Shown here piece after piece: positions 12,530 through 20,842 of a stretch of 64,000 bases of DNA. The stretch is from assembly GCA_012934845.2 (NCBI GenBank), contig WNNJ02001031.1, forward strand, positions 1 through 64,000. Reading direction: 5' to 3'. Position numbers and translations under genes: made by a program. The stretch comes from Pomphorhynchus laevis. Taxonomy: Eukaryota; Acanthocephala; Palaeacanthocephala; Echinorhynchida; Pomphorhynchidae. The notes beneath the pieces are model-generated. The model had not been told where the DNA came from. It did no database searches and saw only the letters and a list, made by a program, of their open reading frames with translations. The stretch's first letter is position 1. Every line of letters starts with the position of its first letter.

Positions 12530-13440
12530 GTGAATGGATCGTGGCAAACCCGGCTTAATAACTGATAAAACTAATATGTTATGTGAAGACATCCATAAGA
12601 TTTTTTTGAAGTGGCGCGTCGGAAACCGAATTTTCTAAGACTACAAAGGTGCCAAATATCTAAAACGTTTATTTCGGAAATGGCGCGCATCTACGAGCAC
12701 GCCTCATCGAGTAAATGTTCTCTCATACTGACAATAATTTTACCGAAACTCGTGCTGCAACGCCAACGCAGATCGAAATTAAAACAGACCGAGGAGTTTC
12801 TTAAGAGAATGATGGATATTTGGAACGCTAGCAACTACATTACTCTATTGAACGAAGCTAGCTACCTTCCATACCATGACTCGACCAAAACGTATGAAGA
12901 TTGTGTAGTTGACTGGCGTCGTTCATTCAGAAAGTTAGTCCTCAATGGGCGACTGACAGCGGCCTCAAAATTACTACACTCGTAGACTGGAATTGAAAGA
13001 CCTCTTGACCTCGATGATGTAGTCTACGGAAAAAAGTTAGACAAATCCTCATTGACAAACACCCATTTCCAGAATTGTTATGTGAGGTTGCAGTTCTTCG
13101 TCGGCTTTGGATCGAGATACAATCTTGCATCTGATCGCGTTTGAGTCGATAGACGTGGAATCAATTATTACATGTGTACGTACGATGAGTGGAGGTGCTG
13201 GTCCATCTGGCCTAGATGCAAGAGAATAAAACGCGATGCTCACTAACTTTGATTTCGAGTCACAAAATCTAGCTGAGGCCTTGGCCCTCTTTGATAAGCA
13301 TTTGTCAACTAGTACAGTATCAAAAACATCGATGGAAGGATTCACCACAAGCAGCAATTCTACTAAGCAAAAATCGATGCATTCGTTTTGCGAAGAGTTG
13401 GATGGTGCGAACGCACCATCCAACTCTTCACAGAATCCCT
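12530..13440 (+). mobile_element. Family R LINE copy d, N-terminal part only
   Basis: Shows the linker region (12611-12985, with the IWNASNYITLLNEASYL stretch matching the IMWNEKKYDELISEARFL stretch of the 26-29 kb copy). The GGAGPSGLDA signature that opens the RT follows at about 13190-13220, and then the first RT residues. The reading stops at a perfect fold-back palindrome at 13392-13429. The rest of the RT and the nuclease are absent. Confidence 0.65.
13392..13429. repeat. Perfect 18 bp fold-back palindrome with 2 nt loop
   Basis: Left arm GAAGAGTTGGATGGTGCG, loop AA, right arm its exact reverse complement. It sits where family R copy d breaks off. So tight and exact a palindrome suggests a fold-back repair or template-switch junction rather than a coding feature. 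Confidence 0.8.
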
Positions 13441-13818
13441 AATCATGTTTTTAATATCACGAGTGCCGTAAAAAGAATAAATATATCAAACGAATCACAA
13501 AAGTCGAACGTACATCCTTTATTCCTGCCATCCTACCAAACTCCAGTGGTGAAACAAGCAAACTGAGAGTTTCTTAAAACGGATTGCAAATCGGACGTTA
13601 TATCAACATTACGTTCCAGTATATGAATCTCTCTTAAAAGTATAGTATCGGGATGCATGGGGCATCGAGATCCGCGTTACATCGTTAGAGGGTATTCCAT
13701 CAAGTCACCTGAAAACTCCAAATTGATGTTTTACTTTTAACCCAGATGTTGCGCATTGGAGGATATTTTACGATTACTTGTTTTATTTTAATTTATAATA
13801 AATCATAATGCAAAAATA
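13441..13818. other. Unassigned sequence
   Basis: No convincing gene. Short broken frames occur with no motif I recognise. It lies between the fold-back junction and the long inverted-repeat element. Confidence 0.35.
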
Positions 13819-15028
13819 GAAAGTGTAATTTGAGAGCATGAACCAAAGTTTTCACTCACGCTATTTGCCGGTGTGTTTTTTGGATTAAAAAAAGGATTTA
13901 TTTTAACGTGGCAAATGCGTGCCAGCGCACGCTTACATGACCACAACAAAACAAAACTGTGAATAGATGTCGAAAAGGTGTGAACGGAGGAGGTGTTTGA
14001 ATGTGATAAAGGAGGGGGCGCGGCGGACGTCGAGAGGGTGTTGATTCCAGGCGAGTGAGGCGGCGACGAGGAAGGATCGGAGACCGTAGTTGTTGGAGTA
14101 ATTAGGAACGTGGAGTAAGAGGGTATGACAGGAACGAAGCGATAGCGAGGTAGGGCGAGTATCTTCTAAGAAAGTAAGGTTGATGAACGATGGGGGCCGA
14201 CAGCGATGAGACGAAAGGTAACAAGAAGAAGGCGGAGTTTGATGCGGATGTGGATGGTGGGCCAGGAGAGTTGGGCAAAATATGTGGATGTGTGGTCGAA
14301 GCGACGGAGACGAAAGAGCACTCTGAATGGTTCTTTAAATAAAATTTATACTCCGGTCAGTGTCATTTCGAGCTAGGCTTTTGTAAAGCACTTCTCGATA
14401 AATCCATCATTTGTAAAGCACTTCTGGATATATAATGAGACCTGACTTACATAAAAATTGGCTTGATGAAATTGAATACTTACAATAATCTAGCTTATTT
14501 TTGAATTACATCGCTTAATAATGTGAAACTAATTACAAGAGAATAACATACAAATAAAACAAATCCATTAGTTAAAGTATCATCAATTGGAACGAGGACA
14601 AATACATAAATTAGAGTCTCATATACAATTACAATAGTAAGGGAAAGCCTTCACTGGTTAAAAAATTTTCTTAATGATATTAAATACTTACAATAATAAC
14701 ATATAAAACACTGATTACACTATAAAAACTTACAATAATATAAACGTTATATAATTGCATGCTACGTGGGCTACCCTCATCTTCAATCAACTGTTGTAAT
14801 TGTGACACGACTGCGGCAAAGTGTATAAGATGGAAATGAGTAAAAAGCAAACAAGCATGTGTCAACTGTTCAGCCCCAAACTGCTGTCGTAAGCCTGGAT
14901 GTTCACACGACGCTCGAAATGACACTTTCCGGAGCATAAATTTTATTCAAAGAACCATTCAATCCAAAAACACATCAACAAATAGCTTGAGTGAAAACTT
15001 TGGTTCATACTCTCATATTACACTTTCT
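13819..15028. mobile_element. Long-TIR (fold-back) element split by a LINE insertion
   Basis: The right arm (14912-15028) is the reverse complement, at roughly 90% by eye, of two separated pieces: 13819-13886 and 14325-14373. These are parts of one left arm, about 117 bp, cut by a family C LINE end at 13887-14323. Without that insertion the element is about 770 bp. The interior (14374-14911) is AT-rich, has no transposase frame, and contains a scrap of family R reverse transcriptase (14380-14445) in which a 20 bp block is repeated. No clear target-site duplication was found. It could be a non-autonomous DNA transposon or a fold-back rearrangement. Confidence 0.6.
13887..14323 (-). mobile_element. 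Family C LINE, severely 5'-truncated, inside the TIR element
   Basis: On the minus strand this is the last ~440 bp of a family C LINE. The 3' end (with TAAAATAAATCC and a run of T) sits at 13887, and the 3' hairpin GCGTGC-CAGC-GCACGC is at 13917-13932. The upstream part aligns with 41.1-41.5 kb and 35.0-35.4 kb. It breaks one arm of a long inverted repeat between GGATT and GAATGG. The target-site duplication is at most 1-2 nt. Confidence 0.8.
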
Positions 15029-15033
15029 CAGAT

Positions 15034-16107
15034 ATGTACCAACATACTTGTCAATGGCAACCAAACTCATTAACTCTACCTGTTTGCTCGGCAAGCCACA
15101 AATTCGTTGAGATCCTAGCTGGCATATACGCTGAATGTGCCCACTCACGACAAGGATCAATAGACTCTATTAAGAGTCAGTCTCCTGAGGAGACGCTGTC
15201 ACATGATTCAATTGTGGAAGGCAAGCAAGTGAAGCAGATATTGATGGAATTACAAACAATGCTTCGATACCTAACTCGGAAGCACTGATTCATAAGCCAT
15301 TATGCCCGACTTTGAAGCATCACTCGACTCGATTTTTATCATTAAACGAAGATCAGATAATCAATACTAGCAAAAGAATTCACGGCAGTGCTGGTCCATC
15401 TGGAGTTAATTCATTGTTATGGCGTAAAATGTTCAGCAAATTTGGAATTCAATCGCGCAAACTAGCTCGATCACTGACTGATCTTCGTATTCGAATTACA
15501 ATCGAGAATATGCAGGTTGGATCTTTAGAGGCGCTCACAGTGTGCCACTTTATTGCGATAAATAAACATAATGGTGATATCCGCCCTATAAGCGTATGTG
15601 AGGTATCTCGACGGATCATTTGTAAAGCGCTTCTGGATATAATAAGACCTTACTTACATCGAGCTGCTGGCATAGTACAGCTAGGTGGATCACAAAGAGC
15701 CGGAATCGAGTACGCAATACGGTACATAACAAACACATGATAAAAATAATGATAATTGTGTACTAACGATAGACGCGTCAAATACGTTTAATTCGATCAA
15801 TAGAGAAGTTGCTTTGTAGAACATTGAATATGTATGCCCCTATATGACAAAGCACTAATGAATATGTACATGCAACCAGCTCAATTATGCCTTCTAGGTG
15901 ACAGTTTCTTCTCCAACGAGGGATTCACTCAAGGAGATCTGTTCGCTATGGCTGCATTTTCAATGGATTCGATGCCACTCTTTGCCGAAATCAGTTAAGC
16001 AGTTCTGAACGTACTGCAGCGATGGTACGCTGACGACTCAAATTGTGTTGGAGCGTTGGAAGATTTGACCAGAGTTTATGGCATACTATTACACAAGGGA
16101 TCGTCTT
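15034..16107 (+). mobile_element. Family R LINE copy e, 5' two-thirds of RT
   Basis: Begins in the N-terminal region (WQPNSLTLPVCSASHKF at 15055-15108) and runs through GSAGPSGVNSLLWRKM (15382-15430). Then come IRPISVCEVSRRIICKALL (about 15578-15635), motif A (about 15770-15800), motif B TQGDLFAM (about 15928-15952) and RWYADDSNCVG (about 16021-16052). It stops at 16107, where an (ATT)n run and a family A LINE follow. The connector and nuclease are absent. It is broken by stops and frame changes but less decayed than copies a-d. Confidence 0.7.
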
Positions 16108-16141
16108 ATGATTATTATTATTATTATTATTATTATTATTG
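16108..16141. repeat. (ATT)n microsatellite at a LINE 5' junction
   Basis: An uninterrupted run of ATT units separates truncated family R copy e from the truncated 5' end of family A copy 1. It may be the pre-existing landing site of the family A element. Confidence 0.85.
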
Positions 16142-16401
16142 ATGATTATTCTAAAGTTTTTATCAAGCCGGATCTATCCGTAGCAGAACGAGATGCGGAA
16201 AAATCTCTTCGCGCCGAGCTTATTAAGCGTAGGATCGATGAGCCACAAAAATCGTTTCGAATTCGACAAAACAGAATTGTTCAAGTTCATATTGTTCCTC
16301 ATAATCCGATTAGTTCGGAAATCTCCCACGTTGAGCTGCGAGGTGAAGACCCTTCTTCAACCATGGAATCGTCACCTCTCTGTCCATCTACTCCTATATG
16401 A
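16142..16401 (+). pseudogene. C-terminal piece of family A ORF1
   Basis: The open stretch matches the end of the full ORF1 at 19.8-20.8 kb: KVFIKPDLSVAERDAEKSLR against the equivalent YIQPNLSPAERE segment, then RIR.NRI. It ends in CCT ATA TGA CTT, the same stop context as the other copy. The N-terminal finger and coiled coil are cut off by 5' truncation. Confidence 0.75.
16399..16401 (+). promoter_or_regulatory. Candidate read-through UGA between ORF1 and ORF2 (copy 1)
   Basis: ORF1 ends CCT ATA TGA and ORF2 is open in the same frame from the next codon (CTT). TGA followed by C is the leakiest stop context known in animals. An ATG overlaps the stop (ATGA), but that frame ends within two codons, so re-initiation there would not yield ORF2. 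Confidence 0.55.
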
Positions 16402-19314
16402 CTTGAACATGGTGTCGCGGTGAAGACCAACATTGTTGGTCTACACCCGACTAGTTCACGGGCTCTTAACCAGAGTTCTGATTCCGCCTCAATTGTGAAG
16501 GTTTTGGTTTTTAATGCAGAAGGTCTTGATAGGCTTTTATCTGAAGGATTTGACTCCTTTTTAAGAGGATATGACATCATAGTATTAACAGAGACATTTT
16601 GCTGTAACCCGATATCCATAAAAGGTTTTTACGTATTTGAAAAATTAGCAAAAGCCCCTATTCGAGGTCGTCCCATAGGAGGCATCGTAGTGGGTGTTAA
16701 GCCAATCATTTCGACCTGGAATGCAAGCTCCAGTGATTTTAGCGTTATCGTTCATACCCCACATATTTCAATCGTGGGTTGTTATTTCAATCCAACTATT
16801 GATGTTTCTGACATTAACATTGATTTAGTAGATATCATAGGCTTTCTACCAGAAAATCACCCTATAATTATAGCAGGTGACTTTAATGCCAATGTAAGTA
16901 GTCCATTGTCGGATAAAATAAAGCACATTGTCAATTCGTTAACTCCGTACGGCATTCAGCTTAGCTACCCTAGTGAGGGTTGGTCCTACGAAAGTGATCG
17001 GGGAAGAAGTTGTATAGATATTTTGTTTACAAACTGCAAAGTAACATCAGCTCGCCTATGCCTAGAAAGCAAATGGTCTTTACGCAGAAAACATAAGCCA
17101 GTCATTTTCAAGCTCATTCTTGATGATGTGATGACGTCATCACTCGTACAGTCGATCTCACAGCGGAGTCGTAGACTAGATCTAAGAAACCCTAGATTAT
17201 CATCGCTTACAACTAATTTGCTTGGTACTGATGGTTCGAGGTACCTCGAAGTTCGAGATACACTCTTAGAATGTTGCTTTGCATCTACTCAGAAACCGAC
17301 GTGCTCACCATTCAAAATTCCTCTGTATTTGCGTCAACTTCGTAGTAAACTCATTGCTATGCATAAACTTCCGACATTCAGAGCACGCGAAAGTAAGGAA
17401 TATAGGGACTTAAAGTTGATCTATCGATCTTCTATTAATTGTTTGAAAGACAAGCATTTTAAGACCGAAGAACAACGTATTTTAAAGGATGCTGAAATAT
17501 ACCCTTGGAAGTTGAAAGTTAGACAACTTGCATTATCATCTAAGATTCCTCTTGATAAGTGGGAAAATCATTTCAGGGCTGTTTTGTACGATCCCTTGAA
17601 TGAATATGTTTCTTCTTCGTATCCTTTATTACTTTCACAATTCTCCTTTACGGAAATAAATCATGACATTGATCAGATCTTAAATTCTCCATTTACTCTT
17701 CAGGAGTTAAGAGCTTGTGTATTTTCTATATCGATAAGAAAGGCGGCTGGCCCTGATGGGTTATGCATAGAGCATATCAAACAGTCTCTACATATATTAG
17801 AGCCATTCTGGTTGGGGCTTTACAATTCTATTCTGTTTGGATGTCCTATTCCTAAGTCCTGGAAAGAAGCGACCATAAAAGTTATGTATAAAGGCAAAAC
17901 AGATCCTTTATCTACGAACTCTTATCGAGGAATAGCCTTAACAAATCATGCCTATAAACTATTGACTTCGCTAGTTCACCGTCGTATTATGCGATCATGT
18001 GGTTCACGTATAGCGAATGAACAATATGGATTTCGACCAGGTAGATCTACAGTTGGGGCGATTTCTACTTTAAGAGAAAGGGTAAAACAGCGTTTCGCAG
18101 CAAATTCATGCATGTATGCGTTATTTATTGATTTTACAAAGGCGTTTGACTCTGTGAATCGGTCTCTCTTACTAAGCAAGCTTCATTTCGAGTTTCACAT
18201 ACGCGGTCCAATGTTAAAACTACTTGCAGCCATATTGTCGCCTAATGAAATTCGTATTTCGGATGGACTGCAATTGTCACAACACTTGATCCAAAATCGA
18301 GGGGTGTTACAAGGGGATCCTTTAAGCCCGCTGCTTTTCACGCTATTCGTTAGTGACCTTCCCTTCTTTGTTTGTCAAAGCGGTAGATCCAGCTGCATAA
18401 TGTATGCAGATGATTTAGTCATACTTTCTCATGATATTGATTCAGCAACAATGTCATTGAATCGTCTAGATACCTACTGCACACAAAATTTTATAGTGGT
18501 AAATCTAGATAAGTCCCGAGCTATAAAATTCAGGAAGGGTGGCCGTCTACGCGGTGATGACTCATTGCAATATCGAAATAGCAATTTTGAATTTTGTTGT
18601 GAGTATTCCTACCTTGGTATTGTTTTAAATTCGAAATGGACATTCTCGAAACATATTTCCAACAAGTGTGTCAAGGCAACTGAAAGAATGTATTCCTTCA
18701 GAAACATAGGTAATTTGTCCTTCGACGGTGCCCTAAAATTCTTTAAGGTGATGATCCTTCCTATATTGACATATGGTATTCAGGCGATCTGGCTTGATCT
18801 TACTACTGCTAATTTCCGCAAATTTGATTCGCTTCAATGGAGGTATATTAAACGTATCACAGGGCTCTCACCCATGACCTCTTCGACATTAGTGTCAGCG
18901 TTATCTCAACTCTCATCGTGTGCGTATACCTTTGCAAATTCGTTTAATCTGCCTATAACACCGGCACTCTCGATCCATCTCAGCAATACGCAGATTTCTG
19001 TTGCAAAACTTGATCCTGCTATTTATTGCACTCCGGTATTTCTTCAGAATAATTGGAAAATGCCATTTAATGCAAACCGACCGCTTGTTTGGAGAATATC
19101 TACTCATGGTTACCATGACAAATTTTGTATGATCAGGTTGCCTTGTCATTCAAGAAATTCTGACTGTTACTGTCGTTTCTGTGGACTTTCATGTTGTGAC
19201 CTTCTCCATCTGTTTTCATGTTCAGTTCTTTCTACATGGAGTTTGCGCAAAGTAGATTCGATATCGTCATTTCGTAACGTTCCCACAATTTCTGCACACT
19301 TTTCGTCCTCGTGA
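16402..19314 (+). CDS. Family A ORF2: APE endonuclease plus reverse transcriptase
   Basis: An open frame of about 970 codons that directly continues the ORF1 frame after one TGA. Domain order: an APE-type endonuclease from about residue 35 (FNAEGL, LTETF, IIIAGDFNAN near 16870-16890, CIDILFTN), then a linker. The reverse transcriptase has AAGPDGLCIEHI, FRPGRST, FIDFTKAFDSVNR, GVLQGDPLSP and the active site MYADDLVIL near 18400. A C-terminal CCHC knuckle (CYCRFCGLSCCDLLHLFSC) follows. The usual SDH of the endonuclease reads R-K-H (RRKHKPV). The first ATG in this frame lies downstream of the endonuclease core, so translation is most likely by read-through from ORF1. The ORF is intact but the element lacks its 5' end. 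Confidence 0.8.
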   Translation, partial: LEHGVAVKTNIVGLHPTSSRALNQSSDSASIVKVLVFNAEGLDRLLSEGFDSFLRGYDIIVLTETFCCNPISIKGFYVFEKLAKAPIRGRPIGGIVVGVKPIISTWNASSSDFSVIVHTPHISIVGCYFNPTIDVSDINIDLVDIIGFLPENHPIIIAGDFNANVSSPLSDKIKHIVNSLTPYGIQLSYPSEGWSYESDRGRSCIDILFTNCKVTSARLCLESKWSLRRKHKPVIFKLILDDVMTSSLVQSISQRSRRLDLRNPRLSSLTTNLLGTDGSRYLEVRDTLLECCFASTQKPTCSPFKIPLYLRQLRSKLIAMHKLPTFRARESKEYRDLKLIYRSSINCLKDKHFKTEEQRILKDAEIYPWKLKVRQLALSSKIPLDKWENHFRAVLYDPLNEYVSSSYPLLLSQFSFTEINHDIDQILNSPFTLQELRACVFSISIRKAAGPDGLCIEHIKQSLHILEPFWLGLYNSILFGCPIPKSWKEATIKVMYKGKTDPLSTNSYRGIALTNHAYKLLTSLVHRRIMRSCGSRIANEQYGFRPGRSTVGAISTLRERVKQRFAANSCMYALFIDFTKAFDSVNRSLLLSKLHFEFHIRGPMLKLLAAILSPNEIRISDGLQLSQHLIQNRGVLQGDPLSPLLFTLFVSDLPFFVCQSGRSSCIMYADDLVILSHDIDSATMSLNRLDTYCTQNFIVVNLDKSRAIKFRKGGRLRGDDSLQYRNSNFEFCCEYSYLGIVLNSKWTFSKHISNKCVKATERMYSFRNIGNLSFDGALKFFKVMILPILTYGIQAIWLDLTTANFRKFDSLQWRYIKRITGLSPMTSSTLVSALSQLSSCAYTFANSFNLPITPALSIHLSNTQISVAKLDPAIYCTPVFLQNNWKMPFNANRPLVWRISTHGYHDKFCMIRLPCHSRNSDCYCRFCGLSCCDLLHLFSCSVLSTWSLRKVDSISSFRNVPTISAHFSSS

Positions 19315-19392
19315 TGGATGACGACTAGCTCGATAAGTACAATAATAAGCTGACATTTTTGTATATAAATTGACTGTATTTTCTACCTCCAT

Positions 19393-19404
19393 CGCTTACA
19401 AGCG
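19393..19404 (+). other. 3' UTR hairpin of family A (copy 1)
   Basis: CGCT-TACA-AGCG, followed by GGAAGTGAGGAAAATAAAA and the ATT tail. The equivalent site in the other two copies pairs with different bases. It is probably the RNA element bound by the reverse transcriptase. Confidence 0.5.
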
Positions 19405-19430
19405 GAAGTGAGGAAAATAAAATTTCTCAG

Positions 19431-19451
19431 ATTATTATTATTATTATTATA
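19431..19451 (+). repeat. ATT tail of family A copy 1
   Basis: Run of ATT units ending the element. Family A copy 2 begins immediately after it. Confidence 0.8.
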
Positions 19452-19493
19452 AGACTAGTTTGAACTTTCTTGGCTGCTTAATAAACTACTTAC

Positions 19494-19718
19494 AACTAAC
19501 GACTTGCAGACTAACGACTTGCAGACCAACGACTTACAGACTAAATTGCGCGTTCAACCTACAAAGTTCGTTAAAAAAAAGTTTGAGATAAATAACATAC
19601 AACTAACGACTTGCAGACTAACGACTTGCAGACTAACGACTTGCAGACTAACGACTTGCAGACTAACGACTTGCAGACCAACGACTTACAGACTAAATTG
19701 CGCGTTCAACCTACAATC
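19494..19718 (+). repeat. 5' UTR tandem repeats of family A (15 bp unit)
   Basis: Units of ACTAACGACTTGCAG are repeated. One block (19494-19564) has two perfect units and ends with a variant unit and a shared flank (AAATTGCGCGTTCAACCTAC). A second block (19608-19718) has five units and the same ending. The whole block is thus itself duplicated. Position and layout recall the monomer arrays that act as promoters in some LINEs; promoter activity is inferred. Confidence 0.85.
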
Positions 19719-19792
19719 AAATCAAGATTTATTAACGTAACTACAATAACATCAAGTATATCAAGTGTATCATTGCGCTTTTGCCATCACAA

Positions 19793-20842
19793 ATGACGAA
19801 TTCAGAACGCTGCTGTTCATGCAATGGAAACAACGCCTTATGTAAAAGTTGTAGTTGTGTCAATGGGGGCAGGCCTTGTTTGGGGTGTTTGCCTTCAAAG
19901 AAGGGAAGGTGTCACAATGACGGATCGCGGTCATCCCAAAAGCAAGTATCCTCAGTAGAAACTATACCCATCACAAATTATCAGTCGATTGCCCCCTTTC
20001 AATCTGATACTTGCAATCCAATAATATCGGATTTTGTCACGCATGAAATAAAATGTACGAATGAAAATTGTAGTCTTTACACAGTTATCAGGGTCCCCGT
20101 TCGGATATCTCGTGAGTTCTTTCAGCAAGACTTCTTGTGCGGCACATGTGCAGCTTCTAAAATCTCTTATATTATGGAGGAACTGAAAAAGCAGGAAGGG
20201 TTGATTAAAAGCTTAGAGTCTGATTTTGCAGCTCTTAAGCTTTCGATACCAGAATCTTCTTCTCAACACATTGAAAACATTTCAAAACGTTCCTTTGCAG
20301 AGGTTGTTCGACGCGAAGTTACACGGTCAGTAATTGCTGCTTCTTCGGCATCAATCCAAAATAATAGTCCACTTAATATCATTAAAGCTTGCGAATCACA
20401 GGCGAAACGCTCAAATACAGTTATTATTAGAAATTTACCAATTTCTGAGGATGAACAAAAATCTATTCAGGCTTTATTCAGGGAGATTGGTTTTGTTTTA
20501 CCAGCAGACAAAAAATTCTCATTTTTCAGACTTCCTGCGAAGCGGAGTGATGTGCCTCCGTGGCTCTTAATTTCTCTAGATGGACATTATGTAGATACTA
20601 TTATTCGATCAGCTCACCGTTTGAAATCGTCAGTTCTTTTCCAGAGAGTATACATTCAACCAAATTTGTCCCCGGCGGAACGTGAGATTCAAAACGCGTT
20701 GCGCGCCGAACTTAAAAAGAAACGCCTGGCTGATCCGTCTGGCATATATCGCATAAGAAATACTCGTGTTTTGAGAGTGGGTGAGACTACAACTAGTACT
20801 GAGGAAACTATGTCTGGGATAGAAATTTCTTCGCCTATATGA
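19793..20842 (+). CDS. Family A ORF1: zinc-finger, coiled-coil, RRM-like RNA-binding protein
   Basis: 349 codons from the first ATG. Domains by eye: residues 1-38 form a Cys-rich CXC-like finger (CCSCNGNNALCKSCSC, then a C-x2-C-L-P and G-R-C-H block). A PHD-like C/C...C-x2-C group lies at about 83-115, and a coiled coil (IMEELKKQEGLIKSLESDF) at about 120-145. An RRM-like fold with NTVIIRNLP and PWLLISL, ending in the YIQPNLSPAERE region with YRIRN, covers about 205-330. LINE ORF1 proteins of this layout bind element RNA and chaperone it in an RNP. ORF1 ends in CCT ATA TGA CTA. Confidence 0.75.
   Translation: MTNSERCCSCNGNNALCKSCSCVNGGRPCLGCLPSKKGRCHNDGSRSSQKQVSSVETIPITNYQSIAPFQSDTCNPIISDFVTHEIKCTNENCSLYTVIRVPVRISREFFQQDFLCGTCAASKISYIMEELKKQEGLIKSLESDFAALKLSIPESSSQHIENISKRSFAEVVRREVTRSVIAASSASIQNNSPLNIIKACESQAKRSNTVIIRNLPISEDEQKSIQALFREIGFVLPADKKFSFFRLPAKRSDVPPWLLISLDGHYVDTIIRSAHRLKSSVLFQRVYIQPNLSPAEREIQNALRAELKKKRLADPSGIYRIRNTRVLRVGETTTSTEETMSGIEISSPI
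20840..20842 (+). promoter_or_regulatory. Candidate read-through stop UGA-CUA between ORF1 and ORF2 (copy 2)
   Basis: The stop context is UGA CUA, the classic leaky motif used by alphaviruses and by known animal read-through genes. ORF2 continues in frame with no other stop, and its first ATG comes only after the GDFNAK motif of the endonuclease. The same stop with CU after it is kept in diverged copy 1, which argues against a random mutation. Confidence 0.6.

Larger units (their letters stand above)
16142..19451 (+). mobile_element. Family A LINE copy 1, 5'-truncated, ORF2 intact
   Basis: A 5'-truncated APE-type LINE. The last third of ORF1 (to 16401) is followed in the same frame by a fully open ORF2 (16402-19314). 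A 3' UTR carries hairpin CGCT-TACA-AGCG (19393-19404) and an ATT tail (19431-19451). It starts at an (ATT)n run, and its own ATT tail is the start point of family A copy 2. Clade is uncertain: the RT and ATT tail suggest the I/R1-like group, but I could not assign it. Confidence 0.8.

Noticed and set aside
16402-16440. GTG start for family A ORF2 at 16420, and TTG starts for ORF1 (19781) and ORF2 (20960)
   Set aside because: Bacterial-type starts are not expected in an animal. The ORF2 frame is open right back to the ORF1 stop, so read-through explains it better.
19494-19718. CRISPR-like array of short direct repeats
   Set aside because: Units are contiguous with no unique spacers, and they lie in the 5' UTR of a LINE in an animal genome.
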